From: Capitulum mitella
Lineage: Eukaryota; Arthropoda; Thecostraca; Pollicipedomorpha; Pollicipedidae
Length of the DNA: 64,000 nt
Assembly: GCA_030062745.1 (NCBI GenBank)
Contig: CP099841.1
Coordinates: 18,231,398-18,295,397, forward strand
Reading direction: 5' to 3'
Positions 40,578-54,300 of this stretch are shown in pieces. The stretch's first letter is position 1; the number at the start of each line of letters is the position of its first letter. The notes under the pieces were generated by a model. That model saw nothing but the letters and a program-made list of their open reading frames with translations, searched no databases and was not told the DNA's origin. Position numbers and translations under genes: made by a program.

Positions 40578-43500
40578 CTATTAAGCCTACGCGTCAGTAA
40601 AGCGTTTTGTTGACGTTGTTTGCCAGCATTGATTAGCGACGGATGCTCTATGTTTATTGCTCTATGCTCTATGTTGGTGACTTGCTCCATGTTAATGCTG
40701 ACCGATGATGACGGCTTTGAAGAATCTGTGTTACGGCAGTCGTTATGCTGGGTGTTTGCTTGCTTTGCAGGTTATTTCACGACTGTACCGCGTGACCTCG
40801 TGGATAGCAGTTCTTTCCCGTGGTCAGTGATCATGAAGATCGTAGCCTGTTTGTGTTGTACAGACTATCGCGTTTTTATAAGTGCTTAGTGTTGCTAAGT
40901 GCAGGGACTGGCGGGCGATTTGGTGTATGTTCTTTGTTCAATCGCGTCGTTACTATCTGCCAGTGACTGTCGTGTGTTCCTTTAACATTTTTGCCACCGT
41001 AAGGGATGGGTAGAATAGGCCAGAAAATAATCTATTTAGTCGCAGGAAGCAAGTTGTTTACCGGAGTAGCAAAAAGGTATGCACAATAATCAAGCGATTG
41101 AACGTGGTGGGCCTGTGTTGTAAATCGCAACCTCGTGGGATTTCCTGTAATAGAAAAGTTATTTCTTGCTCTTCGGTAAACGAGAACGAAACATTTGTTA
41201 CCTAGAGAACCGAAACGCTGCCTCTAGTGAATCTCTTCAAGAAAAACTCGGTTTGGAACATCGAACACATGTAGGTACTAATGTGTGATATACGTACTAG
41301 TCTTCACAAGCAGATACTATTTTCAGCAGGCTAAGTTCAGGAAGTTTTCTTGTTTTCGAGCGACATTTAATTAATCCTGTTTCATCAAAACCAAAGATAG
41401 GTCCAGCCAGACATTTTTAGAGGGGCTAAACGGCTTGCGGAATCGTGGCATTGGCACCGTAAGCAAATATACGACGTTAGACATTTAAAACATCAGCATT
41501 TGCTATCTTTTGTGTGCCAGAAGGTAGGCTGAGAGCCCTCTTTTGCTACATCTTTATAAACCATTAATTTGAGACCATGGCTGGAGACCATGAGAAGCTG
41601 GGTGTGGCGAGACCCGCAATATTAAGATATATCACATTGGGCATATGGCAATGATTGGAAAAAACCGGTATGCATTCTTATGCAGACCCCCCCCCCCCCA
41701 CTCGTAATAATTTCCGAAAATCTCCAGCCATGTTGAAGGTTATGACCCATTTCGACCCTTCGGCCTCAACTGCTTGTCAGGGTGTTTTGTGCGGTCGAGG
41801 GTGTAAACAGGTCGTGGTGTGGGGCAAGGTTTATTCTCACTTTTGTTGCGTCAGAAGATGGTTTTTAAAGTCTGAGTCCCAATCTGTGCACATATGTTGC
41901 CGGCATCACCGTTACATTATCGTTACATCGCAGCAACTCAGGCATATTCACTTTAATGACAATGAGGCGTCGGTGCCATCTCAAACAAAACGTTTATTCT
42001 GATGGAATGCATGCGCTGAAAGCAGAAAGCCTTAAGACATACAATTGAAACTAGCATTCCTCCTCTCCCCACACGCACACACTATCTCTCAACACAGCCG
42101 TTCTTTCCTTCCCTTCACTCGATGTCAGCTTGCGCCGCTTGCCGCCAGCCTAAAAACTGACTCAAATTCCGACATCTACCTTCAGCCAATTGGAAACATG
42201 GCAGCTATCGATGCGATCAAGATTGCATCTTCAGATATGAAAGATGAAATCAAAATTTATGGAGAGAAATCAAGACTCAAAACACAACAGTACTGAACAT
42301 AAGCCTTCTTCGTGACTTGTGTTCTGTTGCGACCCATATGATGCACAGAAATATTGTGCCGAAACTCAAAAAAAAAATCCGGGTTATTTCAGCAGGATTT
42401 ATCGACATCATAATAAAGTAGCCCAGGCCCTCCAATGACTGTCAAACAGGCCAAATCGCCGTGCCCCAACAAGGAATGCAGTTTTTGGCCCCATTGACCC
42501 GTTTCCGCTAGCCGGCTTTAGAGCCAGATCAAGATCTGCCCATTCTTACCCTCCTCCTCCTCCTCCCTGTCGTCCTCCTTCTCCGAGATCTTTGAAACGT
42601 GCGGTGACTTTACTACAAGACGTTTTAGAAACATTATTAGGGGCGTAAAACGACTCAACGCCGAAAAAATTACGACCATACTGGTGTGGGAAACGACAAA
42701 AAGAGGCGTCACAGTAGAAAAGCGGCTTCACACCTTCCTCTCTAAACAGGTCCTTATCAGTAGACAAATGCCGTAAATGAACGTAATCAAAGGTTTGAGC
42801 TATACTTTAGCATTCAAGGGTTCATTATTGTAGTCAATTACGAATTTCACAAGGTACGCCTGTTGCTTACGTTCCTAACGTTCGCTTTTATTGCCGAAAT
42901 TCAGTTCCCTGAGTCCTACACCAGCATAACAAAACTGTTTCAAGGTGCTGCAAACATGCACGAATCGCGCAGTAATATACAATTTCTGTCATGAAATGGA
43001 CTGCAGTTTTTGACGTTCCAAAAAAGTTGCACAGCATACCGTGTTTGGTTTTCTGACCCATTCGTGCCATCATTAAACTTATCATTGGGAACAGAAATGC
43101 ATGGAAAATTTGAACTAAACACGTGAGAAGCGACTACTGCTCTGATGACGTGCGGGCACTGTTTTCTGTTTTGTCCCCAGTTTAGCCCGCTACAGCAATG
43201 GCAATAATTGCGCTTCACGCTGCTTCATTTGGACGAAGACGAATCACGTATCGTTCTGCTTTTCGTCGGTACTTGCAATCGCGTTTGTAATAATAATACA
43301 CGGCGCCCACGTCAGGCGAGTCGAGAGACTGCATTTCAACAACGGATAAAGCAACAATGGCATTCCCAACAGTCGATAAGTGCAGCCTTAAAATACAGAC
43401 AATAAATGAGAACATATGAACAGTTAAAACGGCTATAAATCTAGCATACAGATTAACATGGCGTGATGCTGACATGCACAATATAGCAGGAATGCAAGTT

Positions 43501-43659
43501 TTTGACTCGTTAAGCGTTGCCTTAAACGTGTAAAATATCAGTCTCTATCTCCCGCATTAAAACATACTTTATCGTTAACATGTATCCGGCACGTCTAAAT
43601 GTTCCTCTTTCAACCGAAAAAGTCCAATTCGCAACAAAGCTCCATATCTCATTCTTCCC

Positions 43660-44160
43660 AAACCATGTCGTAAACACGCCCCCAACTGGGGGAGGGTGGT
43701 TGACCGCCTCCCTGAGGTTTTCCGAGATTGCGAAAAACGAACAAACGCAGCTCCACGAAACTTTGCATATCTTTTACTTGGTCATTTTTATGCCTTGTAT
43801 AAAATTTTTGGACCTCAGGCCATGTAAGGCATCTCACCTAGGTCAGATCAAGTGGACCTATGTCCAAAAATGTCAAGCGCCCTGTAACTTTTTCGCAAAA
43901 CATGATATCACAATAAAACTTTCTAGGGTTAGAGATGTTGACATATGCAACAAATCTGCCATCTCGGATTTTTCTGGAAATGTCCGGATCATTGCCCTCA
44001 GGTCAAGCCCGTTTTTAACATTAGTCGCCGTTTTTTTTTAAACTGAGGATTTTTTTAAAACCGTTTGAGTGTAGGGAGATCCAGACATCTGGTTGTCTTC
44101 AATGGGCAAAGTTTCAATGATCTCCGACCAATGACCTGAGGTCAGACCACGAATAACTGT
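43660..44160. repeat. Segment possibly related to the 17579-18797 foldback element
   Basis: Begins with a short foldback (CCCCCAACTGGGGGAGG), then has the phrase CAGCTCCACGAAAC, close to CAGCTTCACGAAAC at about 17660, and AGGTCA-type half-sites. This suggests a diverged or partial copy of the same dispersed family. Ends not defined. Confidence 0.35.
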
Positions 44161-45222
44161 TATGAGTCAAAATGCACTGCTATCAAAATCGACGATGAAT
44201 GACTCAGATCGGGTTGAAAATGGCAGAACTGGCTCACACAGTAGCGACTAATACCAAAAAGTTTAAAAAGTTTCCAACAATTGCATATTTTGGGAATAAA
44301 GAGACTTTCGCGAATCAAGCTTTGCCAGTTGTGTAGATTGATAACTACAGAGTTTTTCCAGAATTTAAGCATGATAAATCATCGCAAGAAGCATTAGGAT
44401 CAAGAAACAACACTTAGAATGGCATATTTCGCGAAAATAAGAGCTAAAATCAGTTCCCGTTAATTTCATACCGCCTTCGTCGGCGGCGCCCGTCGTGGAG
44501 CGTTGTGATAATCACCGTGTCTTTAACTCAACGTTTCCGTGTACATATGAAACACATCAAGGAAATTAGATGTGTATCGGCATCTGCGGACTTTTACCTG
44601 TCCACTGGTGCGTTTATCTACACTTTATTAGTACAGCCCTTGAGATCCAGGCCGTTTCTCGGTCTCGTGCAGGCGGCTATGAGAGAACATATATAGGGCG
44701 TAAACGGCTTACATATTATCCAGAACTAAAAACGAGACCAATTTCGTGCTCTACTCGTCACGAGTCGTGACAAGTTTTCCAACCGTGAGATTTTTTATCT
44801 TGCGACCGACCGTTCGTGAGCTAGAGGGGGCGGCCATCCGTCCCGCAGTCGGGCGTGCATTGCGCTGACCCACAGTCGGGCACAGGTGAAAGCTCGTGAA
44901 CGCAATTTACATCTCCATTTACCCTTATCCTTTTCATAATGTCAAGGTACAATGTTCATATAGGCTTGATATAAAATGTTTTGATAAAATAACTAAAGCT
45001 TACGCTTACAACGATTACATTACAACCCACTTGTTACGATCAACATCATATAAATCAATCAGTTCGTCAATACTTTTCGTGCCACATAATTAACGATGTA
45101 TGGCTACATTTATACACAAACATGCGACAAAGACACTGTTCAGATTAGCAATAGTTGTAATTCTTGATGTACCACTAAATGACGTCAACGAGTCTCATCT
45201 ACTGCAAACGAGTAATCCTGAC

Positions 45223-45228
45223 TTTAAT
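45223..45228 (-). terminator. Polyadenylation signal ATTAAA of the NPDC1-like gene
   Basis: On the minus strand ATTAAA (plus-strand TTTAAT at 45223-45228) lies 75 bases after the stop codon at 45303. The position is reasonable for a 3' end signal. Not proven. Confidence 0.4.
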
Positions 45229-45302
45229 TTGGCATTTCTGACATGGGCTTCCCATACGGAGCTCGCTGCACCTCCCCGGCTGGTGGCCTCTTGAACCATC
45301 AG

Positions 45303-45386
45303 TCACGGATCGCTGTTATCACCGCCGGACTGAGACGGAGTTGGGTCGTCATTGAATAGTGGATTCTTCACCTCCATCTCCCCACT
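45303..45386 (-). CDS. NPDC1-like gene, last exon
   Basis: 27 codons and stop: SGEMEVKNPLFNDDPT, then a short Ser/Gly/Asp tail ending SDP. GEMEVxNPLF is the conserved C-terminal motif of the family. Acceptor CGTTTGCAG (AG at 45388-45387); phase 0. Stop TGA at 45305-45303. Confidence 0.92.
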   Translation of the reverse strand, partial: SGEMEVKNPLFNDDPTPSQSGGDNSDP

Positions 45387-48300
45387 CTGCAAACGAAATC
45401 AGTCAGAAGGCGTCAGTAATAAATATCTAGTTCCGCATGTCTCCTTTCCCTTTCTCACCGTTTCCCACCCCTCTTCCACCCATTTTCTTCACTGGCCTTA
45501 CGCGTCTAAATTCGAAATTACGGGGAGGGAACAGTCAGAGACAAAAGGAGATAAATGGGGAAATAGACGGAGGGGGATAGGGGGGAGGGCGTGAGAGAGA
45601 GAAAGAGGGAGGGAGAGATGTGGCCAGATCCGATATCAAAGAGCCACCTGTGCCTGTGCAGCACTGACATAGAGGGGTGCGTGATGGATTCCATCACGGC
45701 TGCTCGTGAAGCCATAAAAGAAGAACGTGCGTGATAAAAGGCTCCCAATCGAGGCATGCGAGCACCCAAATCAGTATCGAACCAACAAGAGCTAGGTCAT
45801 GATAATGTGCTTTTTGCAAGCACACTACATACTCTGTAATCGAAAGCTATCCACTCGATAGTAACATGAAAACGAGATGCTGGACTCATCACATTTTAAA
45901 TACCCAGATTTTTCTCGCCAGACTACTCCGCCGCTAAAAATAGATATAACAAGGTGACGAAGACAGCGGAAGGCTGAATTATAAACCACTGCGTTTTACA
46001 ATTCAGCATATATACGGGGCGTGCCAGATCTAATGGCGCATGACTTGAAATGAAAAAGGAAACTCGTCGTTTGAATCTTAGACCACGAAATGCAATCAGA
46101 GAAAAAGAAACGTAATTCAAGTTTGAAGTACGTATCACAAAAAACAAAGAGGAACAATGAAACGTAGTTACATGGACTATTTCTTAATGTCTTTCAATAC
46201 TATCAATATCTCAGCCATGAACACACCTGCCTCTACTGGCTACATGATGCATCGCGCGCCATTAGTATTTTCAAGACCCCAAAACAATTCTTCATCTGGT
46301 AAACACCACAGCATTCCCCGAATCGAGTAGCCCCCACCGTGCAGGCCTGGTGTTGTCTCGTGAGCCTCTTACCGGCGCCAGTCCGGGACACTCGTACACA
46401 GTGTGCTCGCTCTCCTCGTCCGAGTCCGTATCTGACGGCGAGCCCTCGCGCCGGCCGAGCGCCCTCCTGCGGCACCGGGCGCACAGCCGTCAACGACGGC
46501 CACAGGCTCGGTACGACGCCCGCCAACGCGGCCAGAGGCTCGGTACGACACCCGTCAACGGCGGCCACAGGCTCGGTACGACACCCGTCAACGGCGGCCA
46601 CAGGCTCGGTACGACACCCGTCAACGGCGGCCACAGGCTCGGTACGACACCCGTCAACGGCGGCCACAGGCTCGGTACGACACCCGTCAACGGCGGCCAC
46701 AGGCTCGGTACGACACTGGCCAACGCGGCCACAGGCTCGGTACGACACCCGCCAACGGTGGCCACAGGCTCGGTACGACACTGGCCAACGCGGCCACAGG
46801 CTCGGTACGACACCCGTCAACGGCGGCCACAGGCTCGGTACGACACTCGCCAGCGGCGGCCACAGGCCCGGTACGACGCCCGCCAACGGTGGGGACACGT
46901 CCGCCACCTCGCTCATCAACGATGGGGACGGACTCGGCGCTGCACCAGCCAACGGCGGTTACAGGACTCGGTACTGTACCTGCCCATGGCCGTGAGCAAC
47001 TGTCGCTTCCGTCAACTGTTGTGGACTCGGGTATTCCAGCACCAAGATATTTGTTGCCGCCGGACCAAGTCAATGTCCACAAAGACGACAAAAGATTAGG
47101 ACCAGCACGTACTCGGATTCTTGCAACATCTGAACACAGCACAGTTCCTCGAATACTGCGATATCAAGGATGCGACATGAGGCGTGACAAAGCCGCTGGT
47201 AAAGCACACATCCCATCATCATCATCCCAATCGGCTTTGGACGGCGTGTTGTAATGAGATTTTCTCCTATTCACTTCAGACATTAAGCATAATGACTGTT
47301 TTTCGCCAGCGCGTGTGAATGTGCGCTATGCGTGTCTGAGTTCGCCAGAAGCATCTGTACGCCACGCTTTGCACGCTTTTCCGTCTTTCCAGACTGTCTG
47401 TAATCATTGCAGTATTTTTACAGAAGAAGCTCAAGCTAGCATGCCTCTGCATTGCCAAAACCTGAAAGCTTCCAAACAGGTGAATAAACTCAACGATGGT
47501 CCTTCCTGTGCGTAGTCTAAGACGTCACAATGTTGTTGACGAAAATCATGTTGAAATTACCGATGTGAGACTATTTTTGTTTTAAGGACATACAAAAACG
47601 CGAACATCGCGCCTCATAAAACGCAAAGAAGTCATCAGAACTCTATGCAACATCACTATCCCAATAGACAAAACATTCGTGATAAATGTCAACAAATTTT
47701 TGTAACTACTCTCCGTGTCACATAAAAATTCGTGGTGATTCTCGTTCCTTCTGCGTTCATATACTATGACTGAACACGTCTTTTTAAGTTTGACCTATTG
47801 TTCAAGAAGCTTGCACATCACCCAATCGAGAACTCTAAAACAGTGCAATCCCTAAAGCTTTCAAGAAAGCAAATCACGGACCACGATTTCTTTATTATTC
47901 ATTTTTGCGGCCCGGCCGGTTAAACCATGCACCACCCCGACATGCTAGCATGTTTTCCCCCGTTCTGAACCCATCTAGCTTGTGAACAAAGAAGATTCGT
48001 GCACGTGCGCAGGTGTGCCGGCATTGTCTCCCAATATTGTCAGACTATCTGCCGCAGTGCAAAGCGCAAAAACGATGCCGTGCTACTTTGGAGGCTCACA
48101 GTTCACCTACTATGCCACGACCCGCCGAAAGTTCATTGAACTACTTCCGAATGTAGCGCACTCGAGGAAAAACGCTATCTGCAGACGATAGTGCACGCGA
48201 ACTTTCCTCAGTCGAAGTGACGAAAAACCTGCCTTTAAGGGCCAAGTGTCTTCCATATGCTCCGTCCATTATTTCGATACCATCCCGTCGCTAAAATGTC

Positions 48301-51300
48301 CGTTTTTTTTGCGTTGACGCTCCGTTCTTCATTACATTAAACGAAGCAAGTCCACCGCAACTTTGAAGCTCTGAAACGTTTACCCCGTTTACATGACATG
48401 ACGATAAGGAACGAAAAAATACGTTTAGGATAACTCGCAAAAGTCACAGTCAAGTCACCTCTGTACATGAACGCTGCGAAACCCAAACGGAGCTTTCGTA
48501 CAGTGGTGGCGCTAGGGTCCCGCAACGGTTGAGTCGCTATCATAGCTGTTACTTCGTCAAGGAGATGGAATAATGGTCATTAGTGGCGAAACTTCTGTGG
48601 TGATGGGGGCAGACGTGGTTTTTCCCTTTTTTCTTTCCATGCAGCACCAGAGGGTTAATTTTAAATGTTGACCAAAGTTAGTGGGGGCAGCTGCCCCCTC
48701 TGCCCCCCCCCCGGTTGCAACGCCCTGGTAATGGCTGGCCAACCTGAAACAGTTCCTGGTCCGAATTTCGTTTACCAAAATTTGAACCGTAGGGTTTTTG
48801 TTTTTGTTCTTATTTGTTATTTTATCCCCACCATTATTCAAGGCATCGGAAGAATAGCATCAGAGGGCAGGTTCTTTTGAGTGCAGCTTGGCCCAGAATT
48901 TCAGCACTGATTCAAGGACACTCATGAACAATGCTACACATTTTCATACATTTCTTTGAGTCGCGACGCCTTTTTAGGTTCAGTTCCTGATACGAGCCAC
49001 CTGCACAGAGTTGACCGCGATCCCCACTTGGCACGTTAAGTAATTCACGAATGTTCCCGTGCCTTGTGTATATCCGCCACCCTCGAATAAAACCATGGTA
49101 TCATTAATTTCGGTTTTGTGGAACACATTTCAGTGCAGTTCGGGAGAACCGGCCAGCTTACTTTGGGAAATAGTTGGCTTTACTGTTAACATTAATGTTT
49201 GTACATTTTATTTCCTCCATCGCCCGAAAATGTCAATTCCAGTGTTACTGTGGCAGGCATCCGCATCGTCCGTGGCAGAGCAAATGCTTCCCAAATATTG
49301 GGGTTTTAACACGGGACTCTTATAACATGCATCTTTTCCATGTGCCTACCAGCCTGTGCATACGTTAGACAACAAGCAGAAACAAAAGTCTTTACGTTAC
49401 GTCCAGTTCTGAAACATTTGTTACGTATAGCAGTAGAACACGGCATGGTCTCATCTGAAATGTTTAAAATTTCTAGCCCTTTGATGGCGATTCCCCCACT
49501 TTTCCAACGTTCCTACAAAATTATCAAAACACCAAGGTCTAGTTTCCCTCTCAGCGTAGACTTCATGAGCCAATGAGGGCCCACTGTCATCCGTAATATA
49601 AAAGCAGACGATTTCAGAAAAAAAGGAAATGCAAATATTCGCACCCAGACATTGTCCTCAGCCACAGCATAGGTCAGGCACAAGTAGCGTAGCCATAGAG
49701 GTGTCAGAGGTGTCAGAAGATTAATTGATCCCCCCGTCACCTCCCTGATATCGTGAGTGGTTTTCCTTGTTTAAAAGACAAAAATACCTCAAAATTTAAA
49801 CGAAATGTGCTTTCATTCTCAAAACCAACAATTCAGTCGGAAAACTCGGCCCATGCTCGTAACAAAATGTCAGGAATATTAAACCTGATTTTACTGTACT
49901 ACGACAACTGGGCGTAAACGCCTTGGGCACAACCAGGCGCATCCATCATTAGGGACGGAACGTGTTCCGGAAAGGGGGGCAAGCGGGGCACCGGCCACTT
50001 TTCGGGTCATTTCTGTCCATGCAGCTCCGATAAGATTATAACTAAATCTCGCCAGTTAAGGGGGGAGGGGGCACGGTGCCCCCGTGCCCTTCCCCCCGGT
50101 TCCGCCGCCTATGACAACCATGGTATGGTACGCTTGGTAGCCATGATGTGCTGGCTCCTTGGCCAAAGCTAGCTTAATCATAGCTCTTAGATACGCCAGC
50201 TTTCCTCTCAGGTCGGTTAACACACTTCTACAGATAAAAAAAAACAAATTAAGCAGTACCTGTAACAAATTCACAGTTCGGGATCTCGTGGCACAGGCGA
50301 GTTGACACCGAGCGCAGACACAAGCAGTCACGCACAGTTCATGCACTGAAATGGCACTCAATAATCAATTTGTCTGATGCGCTAAAATCGGTATCATATA
50401 GTGCACTGCCAGTTTGATATGGTAGCCGTATGAGGTGTGCCTCATTGGGTGTTTCTCCCAAAAGACTTCAAATGAGAACTAGTGCTGTTCGCCAAAGAAA
50501 TACGCTTTGATGTTCTCAACATAATGAACAAACTGAGCTGCTGTCCGTGTTATGCTTTCTTTATAATTGCGATCTATCATTCTCATAAGACTTTCATAAA
50601 GATAATCAAACGATAAAAGAACATTGGTAAAAGCCAGGACTACAGGTGAGGCAGTTCCTCATGTTCTTTAATGAAAGAATCGCCATTGCTTCGTGACCTT
50701 TTTTTCGCATTCACCATAAACGTACTCGTCTACGTAAGCACTGTCAAGCCTAAACGGAAAAAATGCCCACCGTCTCCCAGAGAAACAAACAATGGCGAGT
50801 AGGGCGTAGCCAGGGTTTTCTTAAAGGGAGCAAAGCGAAGTGTGAACTGAAATCATACGAAAACCGCCTGCCGGTAGCACGATGTGCATTGGTTTTCACA
50901 AAAAAATGCAAGCCAGGGGGGAGGGGGCACTTGGCTGTGCCTGTGGTGACGAGTGCTGCACTTCTATTCACTTAGCGACAAAAAATCCTTCTTCGTGGTG
51001 GGCTTGAGACAGAATCATAGAGGTAAGTTTGACCAAGTAAAAGACGACTTTTGCTGTGCATCAGAGCGGCTGAAACTCCCAGTTGGTCTCGGCCGCGACA
51101 TACCCCTCCTGGATGGCCATCATCTGCTGCTTCTGGTGCTGGAAGTGGTACATCTGAGCCGACTGGGCCAGCTTCCTGTCGGCCGACGGGCTGACGTCCC
51201 GGTGCGGCCCAGTGACGCCGTAGGAGGGGAACTCGGAGTCGGAGGTGGTCCGAATGTACCGGCGCTGCAGGCTGGCGGACAGGCGGCAGCGGACAGTGTG

Positions 51301-54300
51301 AGAAACCACGGACCAAAGGTGTGTGTGGGGGGGGGAGGGGTGGAAAAAGAGAGGGAAGGGAAAAGAGAGAGAGAGAGAGAGTGGAAGAGTGAATGATTCA
51401 GTGAGTGGTAGGATATCTGAAGGAGTAAGCAAGTAAGTGGGAAAGTAAGTGAGTGAGAGAGCGGGGAAGGGAGGAATACAAATGGATGCCAATGTCGATA
51501 TTTTTAAAGGCAACAACACCATGTATAACGTCCTTCATCACATGGACACTGCCTACACAAATCGCATATATGCTGTATATATGTAACTCAGTTCAGCTTT
51601 AATTACTGCTCCTGTTTTTTGCTTTATGCAATGGGACATTTAACTTCACGTAAAGCAACCAAGTACAGGGCGTCCCCTGTCTTCTTTTAGGGCCTGTGGA
51701 ATTGCTGAAATGCAAAGACTCCATGCCTTATGCTGAGTGGGATTGCTGGGTCAGCAGCAGATGACGACTCACTAGCGGTAGCAGAATCCGCCCAGAATGG
51801 TCACGCATACCACAGAAGCGCAGGCTCCAACAACCGCCACTGAAAAATAGAACCATGTGTTAGTGATGTTCTGCCTTTGCGCCGACGTCCTGCCCTCCCA
51901 AGTTTCAAAGCTTTAAGAAGGTATGAAATTAGTAATTCGATGTCAGAAGCGAAGTACCATCAAAGGTGCCTCCCAATTGTATTTCCTCTGTACTCTGGCG
52001 GAAATGACTTCATCAGTTCGGTTGCCAAATGGAAAATCAGATATGAAATGCGACATGAAAGAACCCCTTTGAAATCAACCATCGTTGTGTTCACCGATGA
52101 AAATGACATCTGATATTTTGTTCCGGACGATCCTAGAGCCGTGAAGGGCCGCAGGCTGCGCGGGGGCTTCCTGATCGCTGCCAGAGAGAAGCCTCTTGTA
52201 TCGAGCCTCTTCCCTGGCGCCACCCATTGCGTCACGGTATTCCTCCGTTGACGCGTTGGAACTTTCGCTTGGAACAGGCAAGGGAGGTCCAATCGCTCCG
52301 TTGCCTGAAGACAAATAAGACTGTTATTGTCAGCAGTACTCAGAGACAGTTCAACAGCTGCAGACATCACAAAAATGTTTTCGAAAATATTCCAACGTCG
52401 TGTTCAGTAGCGCCTACCAGGTATGAGGAACAGTGTACTATCGGTATCTATTTTTTTAGCACGTTTACTAGCTCAGTTTCAAAAGGGGCGCCGCCACGAA
52501 CCGTGCAGGCTTCTAGTAAGCCTTTGAAATGAGGAACCTAACGGTCTCAACGAGGAAATGTGGGCCGCACCATCCGTAAAAGTTTGCCTTTTAGTGCCAC
52601 ATAACCTCACTGGTCCCTCCGGCGAAGACCAGTGGCCACGCTGCACAAAGCACGTCAGCGCCCAGCGAGACAATGCGACCCTCCAGGCTCGCCCACGCCT
52701 ATTGAAACCATGCATCAGGCCGCCGACCGCTCCTGTCCCAGGGGCGTCGTAGGCCATTAGGAGCGGCCAGAGAGGCCAGCGCCCTGCGGACAGGCGGTCA
52801 CGTCTGGCTGGGTCATGACAGCATCCGGTTCGTAAGGTGAGGCGCGCGCCATGTTCGCCGGCGTCCGCTCGTGATGTTGGCAAATGCTTTCAACCGCGTC
52901 AACTCGTATCAGCCCAGCGCAGACAGGAAACAGGGCCGAAATACAAAACGAGATACTGCCCATATCGCCCTGCTATAATTGATTATTATCACCTTAGTGT
53001 GATAACCCATTTGATCCAACAGCTGTGACCCCATTCACACCACCTCCCTGGCTGTGACGTCGCATGATTAGTACACGACAACAGAAACTGCCGGTGGCCT
53101 CAGACGCCCAGTAGTGCCGTGCATGCCGCTGCCCTTACCTGCCCCTACGCCGAAGCCCTGGCCAATGTTGACCTTGTCCGTGACCCCAGCGAGCGCCCGC
53201 GGCGCCGCGTGACCCGCAGAGCGCCGCGGCGCGCGGTATTCAGGGTCGCTGGGGTAGTAAGCGAACGGTCGTGGCGAATGACCGATCGTTGGTGTGAGTC
53301 CTGGACGCTGTCTTTCCGGCGTCGGCACCTGATCGCCCACAGCACGCGGTCAATGACCTCCTGCACAGCGCGGACCTGGCCATAATTTGTTCCCGTGACA
53401 ACGCTAATTTTACAGTTTTCCTCACGGAATTCAACGATAACTGCCACTGCCTCCTTTGTTTGCCAGATCATGGATACACACCTGACTATTTAGTGTTATC
53501 GAAGTCACATAATAAAACTTAATGCTTTAATCTCGCATGATTATCGTGTTGCTCAGTCTCTTAGTAATAAAATAAAAAATGCCCTTTGCATACTGAACTA
53601 TTTTAGATACAGTCTTCGTCAACATCAGTCAGTTGTCAGCCTAGCGCCCTCGACAATCAAGAATACCATCCACCCATGTTCCTATTTTACGCGAATTGAC
53701 GACTGAATCAAAAGCCTGACAGTTTCCGTAAAAAATTGCATTCTTTCAGCATCGTTAAAAAAGGGCTTCTATATCTTATCAGGCAAACGAGTTATAACGT
53801 CATTCGCAAGAGTATGTTTGGTGACTTTCAAGTCCGTTAGGCACGATGTGGCCGTTCCGCCTGACAGGACGTGAAGGAGTCGTTTTCAAAGTAGATTGCT
53901 TGGACATATTCTTTCATTTAATTTGATTCCATCCATCCAATATTAATTAATTTATTTATCCTTCATTTGATTCGTTAACCATTTATTTTATTCCCTCATC
54001 ATTCACTTCATCCATTCATCAGCCATGTCACCATTCATCAGTCATTTCACTCTTCCATCATTCATTCATTTCATACATATTCGTATCATATCATTTGAAT
54101 ATGAAATCGAAAAGCTACCAGATCGTTACGTTGGATTGTTTGCCTTGCTTTAGTGAGAATAAGAGAAATTCTTCGTTTTGGGTATGTTTTAGTTGTTTCG
54201 CGGCCAAATTTTAACAGTCTTCGATAGCTTTCTCCAAAGAAGTTTGTATGTATTTGATCCACCATCTACTCAACTTTGTCTCCGAAGTCCATGGAAATGA

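Larger units (their letters stand above)
39658..45302. other. Convergent intergenic region between the two genes
   Basis: 5.6 kb, mostly AT-rich, without exon-like frames on either strand. Contains a perfect hairpin (40539-40577), a C-run at about 41689-41699 and a repeat-like segment at 43660-44160. Confidence 0.6.
46467..51103 (-). other. NPDC1-like gene intron (4.6 kb)
   Basis: Holds the 32-33 bp minisatellite at its 3' (left) end and G-run foldback repeats near 48660-48730, 49970-50110 and 50800-50950. No exon recognised. Confidence 0.6.

Noticed and set aside
46233-47099. Long frames on both strands over 46.2-47.1 kb with 11-residue repeats (VVPSLWPPLTG, GHRLGTTPVNG)
   Set aside because: They are translations of a minisatellite whose 33-bp period is a multiple of three, not a repeat protein gene.
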